64,000 nt of DNA, taken from Antennarius striatus (Eukaryota > Chordata > Actinopteri > Lophiiformes > Antennariidae). Each line of letters opens with the position of its first letter. Within the stretch, counting starts at the first letter, position 1. A program made the translations under genes and the position numbers. Below, in pieces: positions 1 through 12,237 of the stretch. The DNA lies in the NCBI RefSeq assembly GCF_040054535.1, contig NC_090794.1, positions 5,299,501-5,363,500 on the forward strand. Direction: 5' to 3'. Under the pieces are notes generated by a model, which was not told the origin of the DNA, searched no databases, and saw only the letters and a list, made by a program, of their open reading frames with translations.

Positions 1-328
1 CGTTTTTATTTCCTATACCTGCTATCATCTTAAAAAAAATTTCACCCCTATAAACTGGCTTTTCTCAATCAAAGCCCTTCTGTTTTTATTTCACATTTGT
101 TTTGCATGTCTGATACTGCCTCAGTGGCTCTGCTGTCATCGGTTCTGATAAGACTGCACCTCTGACACATAAGGGAATAGCGACACTAAATAGAAGCTAT
201 TATGCATCTTTGTAAGAACCTTGACAAATAACTGTCAAATTTGTTCCTCTTATGTTTTTATGCACCATACTGTCTAACAAGTATTTTAAATGAAGATACA
301 GCACCAACCAGATAAATCAGGCGATAGG
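1..328. other. Intergenic, downstream of esco2
   Basis: AT-rich sequence past the esco2 polyadenylation signal. I see no exon, RNA gene or recognisable repeat here. Confidence 0.6.
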
Positions 329-334
329 TTTATT
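329..334 (-). terminator. esco2: Candidate esco2 polyadenylation signal
   Basis: AATAAA on the minus strand, about 0.5 kb after the esco2 stop codon. The sequence between it and the stop has no further exon, so it reads as 3-prime UTR. The choice of this hexamer is inference. Confidence 0.5.
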
Positions 335-837
335 TAATGAATTTACAAAGCAGGCTGGTAAACAACAGCATCCATCCCTCGGGTTCCCGAACAGATAATC
401 CCTCCAAAAAGCTTCAATTCAGAGGATTAAAACAAAATCTGAACCTTTACAGGAAATGCTTCAAAATGAGACTTAACATTCAAAAATGGTCCCAAACAAG
501 TTTTTCTAATTCAAGATGAATCAAAGCCTGCGGTGTGAAACTATCAGTCACTGCAATTTCAAGCAGAACATAAAACATCTGAATAAAAACTTCCACAGTG
601 AAATAACGCAGTGTTGAATTAAATACCTTCTGAAAACAGGCGTACCTTTATAGACCACCTATTTAATTGAAAAGAGAAAAACATAATTATACAACTGAAT
701 CTTAGCATTCCACAACAAAAAATGAACCTCCATCTGGTCACTGATGAACAGTTATCTTTGTACATGAAAAACATTTAAATAACATCTGTCTAAACAGCGA
801 CGCATCTTTAACACTCATTTTGAATTCCTTACAGACT

Positions 838-3800
838 TCATGCAATGAAGTTGTAAATGAGGAATGTCGGTGTGTTGCAGTATTTGGTTGCAAACAGTTT
901 GCCGTCAGGCGTCGGGTCAGAGAAGGCGATTTCTTCCTTGGTGAGATGACTGCCGTACATGAAGGTGCTCCTGTAATAATAAAAAAAATATTACTAATAT
1001 TACTAATAATTACTGGGTCCTGGTTCCGAACAGAAACATGCAATTTCCGGGATTAATAAAGTATCTATCTATCTATCTAAACAGACTATGAGCTCATTTC
1101 TGGAGCAAAAAATGATCGTGACGTCATACCTAAGGGTGTCCAGCATGCGGGTGGCAATGTTCTGCCGTCTGGCCAGGCTGAACACCCAGATTCGGCTGAT
1201 CCCACACAGTGCCTGTTCCGGAACGGTGGAGCAGCACCAGGCTCTATGTCGCTCCATGAAGTCGTCCTTCTTCATGTCTTTCTCTTGATCTGGCTGCTCC
1301 AGGACTCTATAAGCCTGCAGTGTGTCACAGAGACATCAGCAGCCACGAAAAGCATCACTGGAGCACGTTATTATTAACATATTAATGACATTGCATTTTC
1401 TTCAAACCGACTGAAGTATAACCAGAATGAAAGAAAACAATAGTGGCCTGACTGAACCACTGTCCACTTGTCGACATATCAGCGGTGTGCAGTGGCAGCT
1501 TTTTGTTTTATGAAGTCAAAGGTAAAAAAAAAAGAGAACATGCATCGCCAAAACTACCTGACTTATGGGTTCAGCGATGAGACACCCCACCACCATGCGC
1601 TCCGTGTTGATGAAGAGGTAGGTCTTGGCCTGGGAGGGTCTCCTCATAGTCACCTGCTGGAAGCCCAACTCACTGTCGGCGACATGCCGCACGTCCTCGG
1701 CCTGAAACAGAGACGGAAAAATAGTTTGTACGCATCTAAATCGCAGAAAAGTAACAATCACAATCAGTGAAGATGAACACAATTTTAGACATGTGTTGAT
1801 TGATTCCCTCACTTTTTTGATGGCATATTTCGGGTCATCGGGCATGACCAGGAGTATTTTTCCATCCCAGAATTCTGACACCACCCGCTCTTTCTTCCAG
1901 CCCTGAAAACAAAGACACAACGGCAAAAAAAAAGCTGCAGCTAGAAGACAACAACTCACAACAGACTCATGTCCGTGTGAAACAGATCTATGCCAGCAGC
2001 CTTGGCATCTTTTCTTTTTACATCATCGTGTAAATAAACTGCTGCAAAAACAAAAACGTCTTTGCAGGAAAACCCATAAAAACCTTAAGAATAAATAACT
2101 GAACAGATGAAAGAAATTCAGTTGTTTAAATTTGTCTGCTTGAATCTGTGGTTCTTCCTTCGAAACAACACACATTAAGAAGTAACTGTAAATCCTGCTT
2201 TAACTTGACATGGATTCGTACGTGGAGCATGCAGATTTTTGATCTCAGATAAGTGAATTGAATGGACGTTTTACCACAAATTTGATGGCGTCGAGGAAGC
2301 GCTGGTGGAACTGGGTATGTTGGAAATGGTCCTCAGGGTTGTCTGCACTGTACACCATACCACATGAGTTGCAGGTTGTTGCTCCAAACTGCTTCTGACC
2401 AGCATCCTTATCACCAAAGCGCAGTGAACACAACACATGAAAGTATATACTTCTAGTACAGCCGTCTTTGCCAATTCATTCTAGGTCTTCTGGTACACGC
2501 TACCATCACATTAGTTACAACTAAAATCATTAACGTACAATAATGAGCTGGTCGTCATCCTGCTTCTCTTTCCTCCGACGAAGAGTTCGATCTTTGGATG
2601 AAAGAGCCTGCAGTGGCGTCATCTGGCCAGAGGGGGTGCTACAGGACAACGGTGACTGCAAAGGTTTTCTCAACCTGCAACACAGGAAATAGAATACACA
2701 CCATAATGTTTTACTGATGAGAATAAACCTATATCCTTTTTTAAGATGCATTCAGAATTAAGTTATCTCTCTGTGTGCCATATTATTTACTAAACGGTTG
2801 ACAATTTAAGAGTGTCTCGCCTTTTGGAGGAAGATCCAAAGATGGGATATAACTCTGCAGACTCTGTGGAGAAAATAAAAAATATTTTAAATAAGGCTTT
2901 CATGGAGAAAGAGGGATACTTTAAATAATGCTGAAACATTAAAAGAAGCAGTCTGGATCAAGCTGCTGAGCACCTTTAAGTGAACTGGCAGCAGAGTCGG
3001 TGGAACTTTTATCTGTCAGCTCAAACGTAGGTTCATATTCACCATCTGTTGGACGGGCCTCCTGAGGAAAACAGTTCAATCACACAATTCAAAGCTTTGA
3101 TACATTTAAGTCGTTGTATTATCTTTTTCAGGCTTTTTCAGGGCTTACTTAAATTCTACTTTTGTTTATCTTTTTATCGGTATCTACGCACGTGTCTGTT
3201 GTACCTGACTTAGAAGTGATGCAGATGCGGATGAAGGACTTGGTGTCCTTGTCAGGGAAACCCTTAACTCTTTGGTGATCCCATATTTTTCTGTCAGGAT
3301 TTTAGGAGAGCTGCAGGAAAAAAAGATGATTATACAATTTTTAGTCATCAAGAATGTGAAGACAAAGATTAATATTGATTTGTGTTTGACATGTACATCA
3401 TTAATGCTGTTTCCAAAAGGTACGGCTAATAATGTTTTAGAACTTTAAGCACCTGATGGGCTGTGGACTAGCAGATTGTTCCATCAAGTCCATCCAGTCT
3501 TTCGTGTCAAACTTTCCTCTCTGTTTGATGCTCGGCTGCTTGTCTGTTTCCACAAGCTGTACAGAAGCCTGAACAACCAGGACAAGATGTCAACAACTTT
3601 ATATGGTAATGTAACATAACATATAAGCCTTTATCTGAAACGCTTCATCTGTGCAATCAATCTGACTTGGACCCTTTTCTTTTCAAACTTCACAACTATC
3701 CAGCGACACATAAAATGTTTTTGACATTTCAGCCTCTATAGCAAGAACCAAACTCTCGCCTCACCTCTGCAGGACTTAGCTGCTGCTTTGAGTGTTCACC

Positions 3801-5010
3801 CTTCCTCTCTGGTGGAACAGCTGTGGCCCTTGCTTGGACTGTTTCTTGCCTGGTTGAGGATTTTGGTGCAGATTTCTTGTACATTGATTTGTGTGTCTTA
3901 CTCGTGGCAAAGAAAGCGGCGCCAACAAAGATTTTGGGCTTTGGTTTCAGGCTGCTGAAAGTAATGGAGATGGCTTTCTTGGGCTCCGCTGGTTTACTGC
4001 TGCTGCTGGTGGGAGCAGTAGTTGTCAATGCTGGTTTAGCTGTGACACTGCTGAATTCAATGAGGCAGTGATTAGAGAGCATTCATCATAATCATAATAC
4101 ATTTTAGACTCACATCAAACCAAACACTGAGGCCAATGTGTAAAACCAACCTGCTTTTAGGCTTAGAAAGCTTCATCCTTGAAGATGTCACAAAGCTTTT
4201 GACACCCATCTTCTTTGCATTTCTAGATTGTGCTGCCAACTTTATCTTCTTTACACCTCCTTTAACACCCGTTTTATCCTGCTTTTTCTCCTGAGAAAGC
4301 GGAGGAGAAGACTTCGACTCCCTGATTGCCTTTCTATCCAGTGGAGAAAGGTAGAGGGACCTCTGCTTGCCATAGAAGGAGCTTGTAACAATGGAGCGTT
4401 TGGCTGGAGATTTATGGGGAGATTTGGCTGGAGATCCTATAAAAAAATGATGGCAAAAAATGAGAAAGAAAGAAGGTGGAGATAAAATACAATCAATTTT
4501 AACTCAGTTTAATTCAGTGTATCTCCTCTCATTATCAGGCTTGTAGTAGTAGCAGCCTATCCTACCCGCTGGTCTACGTGGCGACTTCTGTGGTGACGGG
4601 CAGTTCTCCTTGTTGAGATGCATAGCTGGCCTCTTCCTCGGGGATCTCCTCACTGATGTCTCCTCCATCACTCCCTTCTTCGTTGGACTGATGTAAAAGT
4701 AAAGGTGTGAAGTAACATGGGTTACAGATTCAACACAACTGTCATTAGGACTCTACTGACCTAGAACACCCTATTTTGAAATATTAACACTAAATGGGAA
4801 AAAAAGGCCTTCGTATTAAGCAATTACAAATTTGCAGTATTTGAATGAATTTGACTGATGAATATTACACATATACACACACTGACGTCAGTGCTGAAAG
4901 ACTTTGCAGCCTTACAACCAACTAAAAGTTCCCAAGCTGAGTGTGTTCACTACTAACCTGTCAGTGTCCAAAGGGGATCGCTTCCTCTTCCTGGATGTGG
5001 TCTGTATCAT
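838..5010 (-). CDS. esco2: ESCO2, cohesin acetyltransferase
   Basis: N-acetyltransferase that acetylates the SMC3 subunit of cohesin in S phase to establish sister-chromatid cohesion; nuclear. Fourteen coding exons on the minus strand: 5010-4958, 4687-4566, 4436-4151, 4050-3765, 3568-3453, 3310-3205, 3061-2974, 2863-2821, 2674-2539, 2406-2275, 1902-1813, 1701-1558, 1314-1130, 970-838. They join in frame to 639 aa (human ESCO2 is about 600). The start context, M-x3[11 protein letters not shown], resembles the TPRKRK start of human ESCO2. The disordered basic N terminus has a KEN motif (44-46), clustered SPxK sites (about 49-71), a family motif [17 protein letters not shown] (78-94) and KIFVGAAFF (193-201). 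A C2H2 finger (C424, C427, H442, H446) precedes the acetyltransferase domain (457-639), with RIWVF (575-579) and [19 protein letters not shown] near the end. Intron 8 has a GC donor. ESCO1 is the alternative; length and the ccdc25 neighbour favour ESCO2. Confidence 0.97.
1039..1079. repeat. LINE 3-prime tail with TATC repeat in esco2 intron 13
   Basis: CAATTTCCGGGATTAATAAA followed by (GTATCTATC)-type repeats. This signature recurs at 10598-10633 and, on the other strand, at 49833-49880. It is the kind of end left by short 5-prime-truncated non-LTR retrotransposons in fish. It occupies a quarter of a 159-bp intron. Confidence 0.6.
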
Positions 5011-5750
5011 TTTCCCAAGCCTCACCTTTGCACACAACACAATTGAAAGGACGTTCAATCGAATACATAAAAACCCACATTTATCAGAATAGTGTCAGTC
5101 ATCCGTCAGTCAGTCATCTTCAGATTACCAACGCTATTTCCGCAGCAGCGGGTCTTCAAAATATTTTTAAACTGAGCAAAGGCTGTCCTCTTTTCCACAG
5201 ATCAATAGGAAACATTGCTTTGTTAGAACTTAGTAATAAATAACTGCAATACTTGCCATCACAGCAAGTGGAGGATACACTATGTTACTAACAGCGTCAT
5301 AATCAGGACTACGGAAGTCGACCAGGTGAACAGGAATGACTGATCAACGGTGTTAGTTTGACAGTCCAAAAACGACCCTGAACTGGAATACTTTGTACAC
5401 AAATGTAACTTATCACAAAATAAATGTTAGCTAAGATTACATTAGTGATAAGCGTGAGCTACGATGCACTTAATGAAACCTCATGTCGAGATGAATGGTT
5501 AGCTAATTGGCGGGATGATTAGCTTGTGCAAGTGTTTGCCACTATGCATACTGTAAACCAGCTCCTTCACTCTTCTTGATAAAACAACGTTCCCGTGAGG
5601 CATTTTTTTAAAAACAAAAGACATAATAAACCAAAACAATGAACAGGTCTGTTAGATGGATTTTTAATACAATATACACGTCAAATATCATTTTTAAAAC
5701 GAAAGTAACTACCAAACAACATACACACGTAAAATGTAACTCCATCTTAC

Positions 5751-5946
5751 CGAACGCGTTAACGTCGTGCTGCATGAAACGATAAATACGGATAATGTAT
5801 GTCTGAGCTGCTGGCGGTAATCCTTCCTCTCCTGCCCGCGTTTCTCTTCTGTGTTTTGTATAGCGCGCGCCAGTCCCGAAAAACATTGCGAAAGCAGAAA
5901 TATCCGGAAGCGGAAATTCTACAATGACGTCCGGTCGTTCTTTCAA
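5751..5946 (-). promoter_or_regulatory. esco2: esco2 promoter and probable noncoding first exon
   Basis: CpG-containing stretch upstream of the esco2 start. On the minus strand a good donor, CG|GTAAGA, follows base 5751, and an acceptor-like TGTGCAAAG lies just before the coding exon at about 5030, so a 5-prime UTR exon is likely. An E2F-like TGGCGCGC (5865-5872, minus) and an ETS core CCGGAAG (5904-5910) are visible; both fit an S-phase gene. Sites are read by eye; the transcription start is inference. Confidence 0.5.
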
Positions 5947-6420
5947 AATAAGATTCTTACCAACTGAAGTTAATTAGACCAGTAAGTAAATGTGATATGC
6001 TAAGTGTGATTTTTTTTTTTTTAAGTAAAGGGAATCAACCACACCCAATTATTTTGCCCTCTCATTAAATAAACTATCACATTGAGACATTTATGTGGGA
6101 TAATCTAAGGAGGCAGAATATATTCTTATATTTCTCCCCCTATTTTTCAAATCAAAACACTTATTCTAGAAAATCAATTTGTAAAATATTCTGGATGCGT
6201 ATCAAATTGCACGTAGTGGTGAAACATCATTGGTTGACCATGTCTTGAGTTTTTTTAAAACTCTGTTTCATTATAAAGAAAATCTTAAAAATGCCCAATA
6301 TCACAGTATGAAAGAATTTCAAGACAGGATCCTGTATTCAGAATTTAAAAAGAATTTGATTGACAATTTTTGACAAATTCTATGTATAGTATGTCAAACT
6401 TTTATTCATTAAAATTCGTG

Positions 6421-6613
6421 TGAGTATTTTTTTTCCGGGAACTTGACGCGTCTACAAACAACTTCCGGTTCAACGTGTGCCGTACATGAAAACTGTGACA
6501 GCAGCAACGATCTGTCGGGCAACTGTTAATAATATTGTTTTCATTAGTGGTATTTTAGCTTTTCATCAATATAAATTTACTCTTTTGAATTTGTGACTAT
6601 TATTAAATTTAAA
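6421..6613 (+). promoter_or_regulatory. ccdc25: ccdc25 promoter and 5-prime UTR
   Basis: The sequence before the ccdc25 ATG has a CpG-containing core with an ETS-type site ACTTCCGG (6461-6468), matching the ETS site on the esco2 side. The two genes diverge with roughly 0.5 to 0.7 kb between their first exons. Confidence 0.45.
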
Positions 6614-9283
6614 ATGGTGTTTTACTTTACAAGTGCCGGTGAGTAAAGCCACAGAACAAGCTACAATGTTAGCTAGTAGCTTAGTTAGCAATTCTCTTCA
6701 CAGCTGTGTGCTTTATGTATAATTTATTTGTCTCTATTCTTTATATGCTTCTTGCCAACTTGAAGTGTTCAATCTGATGTAGGTAACAAGTAATTTTATT
6801 GTTGTTCCCTCAGTGGTGAGCCCTTCCTACACAATCTACATGGGAAAAGACAAATATGAAAGTAAGTTACAAACTCACTTTTCACAATGAGCGGTCTATG
6901 TCTGCTGTATAACGGTCTTATAACCCTTTTGTGCGGCTCTATAATTTTTTCATTTCTATACTGAACTAATACCTACCATTAGTTAATCCATAGCAGACTT
7001 AACTTGTTGAGATTGATTTCGCAGATGAGGATCTAATAAAGTATGGATGGCCTGAAGACATCTGGTGAGACTTTTTTTGTGTGTGTTGCATACCTTCCCT
7101 CGTGACAAGCAAGAGTTTGATTAAGCTAAACTAATCAGTCTAGTAATGAACAATATATAAATACAATATGTGACCACTGAACTGAATAACACACTTTTCT
7201 CCAAATCCAGGTTCCATGTGGACAAACTGTCTTCGGCACATGTATATCTGAGACTTACAAAGGTGAGGCGTAGACACAATTAACTAAAAAGGATCCAGAC
7301 AACATTCATAAAATTACCAAGTACCGAGTTTTCGGCACAGAAATGCCATCAGCACAGTCATCGTTAATGGTTGTACTGTGTATCTTTTCTAGGGACAAAC
7401 TATAAATGATATCCCTCCAGAGGTGCTGATCGACTGTGCTCAGCTGGTGAAAAACAACAGCATCCAAGGTGAAGCTGTGCTGCCTTACGTCATATCATTT
7501 GAGGAATGATGCAACGAATGCAAGAATTGTTTGTCAGAAGGCTCACAGTTATTTAGAAGTGATGTCTTCTTTTACTTCCGGCTTGTCCCGTTTAGGGGTC
7601 GCCACAGCGTGTCATCCTTTTCCATATCAGCCTATCTTCCACATCCTCCTCTCTAACACCAACTGCCAACACCAACATGTCTTCCCTCACTATATCCATC
7701 CACCCTCTCTTTGGTCTTCCTCTTGCCCTCTTGCCTGATAGCTCCATCCACACCACCCTTTACCAATGTACAATTGATCTCTCTGCTGGTCGTGTCCAGA
7801 GGAGAGATCCAAGAGTCTGCTCCCTCTAACTTTGTCTCTCTGCTCTCTCTAACTTTGTCTCCAAATCATCTTACCTCGGCTGTTCCTCTAATGAAATAAT
7901 TTCTGACCCTATCAAACCTGGTCCCTCCTAGAGAGAACCTCAACATCTCATATTCCATTAGAGCTGTTCTCTAAAAACACAGGTTCATCTAAGTCTCCTG
8001 AGATGACTTAGATGAATGAAATTTTTCCAAAACCTCCTCCTGCTTTACTGTACATATCATAGATTAACAATCTTTGACATGTGTAGCAAAGGCTTTTAAC
8101 TGGTGTATATGACGGTAATCCGTGTTTTATGATGTTAGGCTGTAAGATGAACAACATCAATGTGGTTTACACACCATGGGCCAACCTGAAAAAAACCGGA
8201 GACATGGATGTTGGACAGATTGGTTTTCATCGACAGAAAGAGGTCAGTAGAGCAGCACTGAAAGGAAATGCATAAATTGTTGAACCTTTACTCTCAAAGC
8301 AGAAATGAGCTTCATTGTGAGTCCATTTCCTCAGCTGTCAGACCTGTTCAGGTGTTTGTTTCACTCTGTTTCACAGGTGAAGATTGTGGCGGTGGAGAAG
8401 AAGATCAACGAGATTGTGAACCGCCTGGAGAAAACAAAAGAGGAACGCTTCCCTGACCTCGTGGCAGAGAAGGAGTCGAGGGATCAAGAAGAGAGAAATG
8501 AGAAGAAAGCTCAGCTCCAAGAGCAAAAGAAGAGAGAGAAGGAAGAACTGAAGAGAAAAAAAGAGTTGGAAGAACTCAAGTATGCCAGCCTTTATGATTT
8601 TACTACAGTAAATTTAGATCCTGCTTGAGGGGTCTGGATCTTAAAATATTATGGCTTTTATTTCTTATCTGAAAACCAACATCCACAAATTTAAATCTGT
8701 GTAGGTTTCATATTCACTGACTGGGCAGGAATATGAATAGAGTTCTTCAAAATTTGGTTAAAATGATGAGTGCACATATACCAAGATGTCAAGAATTGAA
8801 TGCCTTTAAATTTAAAGCCACCTGACATGAAGCAAAGACTCAGTGACATCCTGAGCTTTCAAAAATGTCACTTATTTAAAACCTGTGCTGCATATTTGGG
8901 AGTTATTTTGAAATCCTTTTTGTTTAATTTGTTCTGTTTTAATTGTTCTGTTTGTTCTTGTTTGTTTTGCTTTTTTTTGCAGAAACTATTCTTCGCTGAT
9001 GAAAAGTGAAAAAATGAAGACCAATGAGGTGAGGACAGATCTGGATGTCTACATGTTGTTTGAAGTTTACAAATGGAGAATGACAAGAAGCTGCTTAAAA
9101 TATCTGATTTCTGAATGAAGCGTAAAAAAATGAACAGTTTGAGTCTAGCTGTTATGTTAAGTGTTTTATTGCTGTACAAAGAAGTCACTCAGCTTTAATC
9201 AGTACAGGTAATGATCATCGCTTTAATCTGTGATCCCTGCATGTCATTTCCAGGACGGTTACGACTCAGATGACTTCATGTGA
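6614..9283 (+). CDS. ccdc25: CCDC25, coiled-coil domain protein 25
   Basis: Small conserved eukaryotic protein with an N-terminal DUF814/NFACT-R-type domain and a C-terminal coiled coil. The mammalian protein has been reported as a cell-surface sensor of neutrophil extracellular trap DNA; its ancestral role is less clear. Nine exons: 6614-6638, 6814-6861, 7025-7064, 7211-7262, 7393-7468, 8139-8242, 8377-8579, 8983-9028, 9254-9283. All have GT-AG borders and join in frame to 207 aa (human is 208). It starts [19 protein letters not shown] and has [20 protein letters not shown] (about 33-52) and a [20 protein letters not shown] block. A Glu/Lys-rich helix encoded by exon 7 follows (about 125-185), and the protein ends DGYDSDDFM. 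Head to head with esco2, as in mammals. Confidence 0.97.
7572..8010 (-). mobile_element. Non-LTR retrotransposon 3-prime fragment in ccdc25 intron 5
   Basis: The plus strand reads GGCTTGTCCCGTTTAGGGGT then CGCCACAGCGTGTCATC. This is the complement of a reverse-transcriptase C-terminal coding region ending in a GDP-x-RGQ-like tail. The same family occurs at 34985-35425, 38939-39130 and 40234-40365. The copy is 5-prime truncated and decayed. Exact LINE clade not assigned. Confidence 0.7.
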
Positions 9284-11190
9284 GAGATGACCTCCAGGCA
9301 GCAAGCAGGCGAAATCCTCCTCCGCTGCTCCATCCTGTTGTCAGGATGATCTCCTGCTGCTTTTGCTTGCTCTATCCCTGCACTATTGGGAGAACAACTT
9401 GAATGGATGCGTACCGTTTTGCTTATGGACACCTGAAGCAGAAAGGGAGCCACTGGGGGATGGCGCCAGGACTTATACCACAAGCCAATTGGTTGAAAAC
9501 ACTGCTATCATTTCACTCAGCTGGCTGGCCTTTTTGTAAAGATGCAATATAGTAGAAACAGAAGACAGCGGGAGAAGTAAGGATAGTTTTTCAGGGGAAA
9601 AATATTCAGATAGCAGAAATATATTTGACTGTTTTTTCACTTCCATGTTGACTGATATGGTTGCGATGAAACTTGCCTGTGAGTCTGTAACCATGCAAAT
9701 TTGAGAGTTGCAAAACCTGCTGCTGCCTCTCTTCACGGTTTTATTTCTAAGCATGTCTAATTACGACTGGTATGAGTCCATAGTTACAATTACTCAGGTT
9801 GATACGCCTTTGCATTCTCTTGCAAAGCCCCATAACAATTCAGCTATCTTGGAACCGCACAACCAGAGAGTCACTCGAGGGTTAGATTTTTCTTGATTTC
9901 GTCAGCAGTAATTTAAGACATCCAAGTTATTTCAAACACTTTGAGGGTGTCAGCTCCAAATTCCTGTTGTTTTTGTGCTACTATAAATAACCACAAAAAT
10001 GACATGTTTAAAACAATACATTACAAATGATAAATCTGTACATTTAATCAGGAGGAACCATCAAAAGAGAAAAGTAACAACATTTGCAGCAATTTATCTG
10101 AATTGGTTGAAAAAAAAAACACCTCTGGGATGTCAAGAGCTCCCCAGTAGCGACATCTCGTAAAAAATAACTATTTCGTTTTTTTACTAGCTTGAAGACA
10201 CATCTTTCACAATTGACAGAAAATCTTGTTAAACACAGATGACTGCGACCTGAGTAGCTTTTGTTGCTTTGTTTTTTGTAAAGAAAAAAAAATAGAGCAA
10301 CTACTTCCACCCGCACCCACCCCATCAGCAGAAGACAAAAAAAAATTATTTAATGTTTTTTGCATTATCACCTTGTGGTCTGCTGTATGTTTAGTATGAG
10401 TTTATGAGTTTGCAAGAGCAACTGAGTGACTGGAGGACTATAGTATGCATGGAAAACTCATTTTAAATTTTGGCTTTGTTCCTAAGACTGCTTATCTGTT
10501 TCTGTATTTTCTTACATGTCAAAAATCAAATTGATGGTGCCAAGATAAATATTTCATGACAATAAATCATCAGTTCTAGAATGTATTCAAGCAATGGCTG
10601 CAAATTTCCTCCGGGATTATTAAAGTATCTATCAAAGATTGCTGCAAATGCATCTATTGCACCAAAATGAAAAGACTCATTTATTATATGTACAAACAAT
10701 GAGTCAGTCAAATGGAAAAAAGGTGTTGAGTGATCAATATTTTGGCGATGTGTTGCTGATGTGAATGTATCTGTTATTATGACATGTTCCACCATTTGGA
10801 ATTCAAATCCACTTTTTCTGCCATTTTTTTTCTACTATGAATCCTTACATGGAAATGCATTGATCTCACTGGATAGATGATAGATTTTTTGTGAGTGTCG
10901 TATGAGTCACAAGTGAAAAGTAAACAGACTTCAGTCAAACATACTACTTTTTATTTCTAGATAAGGAAGATAAGTATCTGGAAAATATAGACCAGATACA
11001 GTGCGCTTATTTAAGAAAGTAAATATAGTATAAACAGAATGTTGTGTTTCCTTCTTTGGATGAATGTCAATTACTGTCCAAATGCAGATTCTGAATATTG
11101 AACACCAATGGACAGTATCTCAGTAAGACTGGGAGGGGAGAACGTTTTCTTATTTGTTCCTAATTCAGTTAATCGTGGTAAAAGTGATCT
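9284..11190 (+). other. ccdc25 3-prime UTR and flank
   Basis: AT-rich sequence after the ccdc25 stop. AATAAA at 10561-10566 is a candidate polyadenylation signal. A LINE-tail signature lies at 10598-10633. No other exon is visible up to the tRNA-Ala gene. Confidence 0.45.
10598..10633. repeat. LINE 3-prime tail
   Basis: AAATTTCCTCCGGGATTATT followed by AAAGTATCTATC. Same end signature as at 1039-1079. Confidence 0.5.
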
Positions 11191-11263
11191 TGGAGGATGC
11201 GGGCATCGATCCCGCTACCTCTCGCATGCTAAGCGAGCGCTCTACCATTTGAGCTAATCCCCC
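11191..11263 (-). tRNA. tRNA-Ala (anticodon AGC)
   Basis: On the minus strand a 73-nt cloverleaf begins GGGGGATTAGCTCAAATGG, with the anticodon arm CTTAGCATG (AGC) and the T arm GCGGGATCGATGCCCGC. The acceptor GGGGGAT pairs with ATCCTCC, including one G-U. Internal A and B boxes fit pol III, and a TTTT terminator lies about 10 nt downstream. Looks intact, no intron. Confidence 0.95.
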
Positions 11264-11423
11264 GATGTGGACTTCAAGTCACCATAGCACTATATAATTT
11301 TATATAAAGTCTTATTTTTGGCGGTTCCATGTGACATTAATACCACTTACATAAAAACGGTTTTATAGAGCGACCCAGTGAGGTACTGCATTTAACTATA
11401 ACGTTGAGCTCATCCAATCAAAA

Positions 11424-11499
11424 CACTGAACAGCGCCCGTGGCTCGATCACATGGAGGGGAAGTCTTGACTGAAGTAATCACTGAGTTTAATCAGCGCG
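11424..11499 (-). repeat. tRNA-like 96-bp element, copy A (decayed)
   Basis: Oldest-looking of five related copies. It keeps CAGCGCCCGTGGCTCGATC and the complement of TTAAACTCAGTGATTAC but has lost about 20 bp from the middle. Read on the minus strand it ends TTCAGTG followed by TTTT. See copies B to E. Confidence 0.65.
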
Positions 11500-12165
11500 C
11501 ATGTGCGGCAAGGAAAAACACTGCTCTATACTATAGACGTAAATGACTCTAACCTTCCTGGCATGTTACATGTCACATAGATCGTCAATATCCGCTTCTG
11601 TCGCTGACGTGGGACGCAGGGTTTGAGACAGGGAAGACTCCAGGTGCGACGCCGGTGCACCGCGGAACCACATGTAGGACTGACAAACACGCACGCTCTT
11701 CTATCTTTTGTAAATGTGCCCATTGTGCATGTTTCTTTCTCTTTTGGTTTTATATGCTGCCTAGCCCAAGATATCTGCAATTTCTTCTTGTTCTGTCTTG
11801 GAGATTGTGGTAATTTAACGATTTATTCTATTGGTGTATGCTGTACAAGAGATCGGTTTGGGTGTGAAAGCACGTCACCTGGTTTTCTTCAGTTTTTTTA
11901 ATGCTAAGTTCCATTTCAGTTTTGCGGGTAGCAAAACTGAAATGGCCTGAAAACAATTCCCTTCCATAAACTTTTCTGCAATAACATTTCTGTATAACTA
12001 GGTTCTTTGATGTTTTCTTATTGATTCAAATGTCTGACATTGAAATTGGTTTGATAGGGTCGTGATACTTTTACAGCTATATTTTAGATTAGACAAACAC
12101 GTTGAGACACAGAAATCATTTTTGATGAAAGTATTTATTCACAAATTTTAGTACATAACATAACA

Positions 12166-12237
12166 TCCTCGTTAGTATAGTGGACAGTATCTCCGCCTGT
12201 CACGCGGAAGACCGGGGTTCGATTCCCCGACGGGGAG
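12166..12237 (+). tRNA. tRNA-Asp (anticodon GTC), copy 1
   Basis: 72-nt cloverleaf beginning TCCTCGTTAGTATAGTGG, with anticodon loop CTGTCAC (GTC), T arm CCGGGGTTCGATTCCCCG and acceptor end CGGGGAG. A T run follows at about 12242. Identical in the tRNA body to the copies at 16843 and 17080. The downstream flank is duplicated at 15937-16124. Confidence 0.96.

Noticed and set aside
1516-1959. 147-codon minus-strand open frame
   Set aside because: It reads through esco2 exons 11 and 12 and the intron between them; true exon borders are given under esco2.
7469-7899. Open frames in ccdc25 intron 5
   Set aside because: They are antisense translations of a non-LTR retrotransposon fragment.
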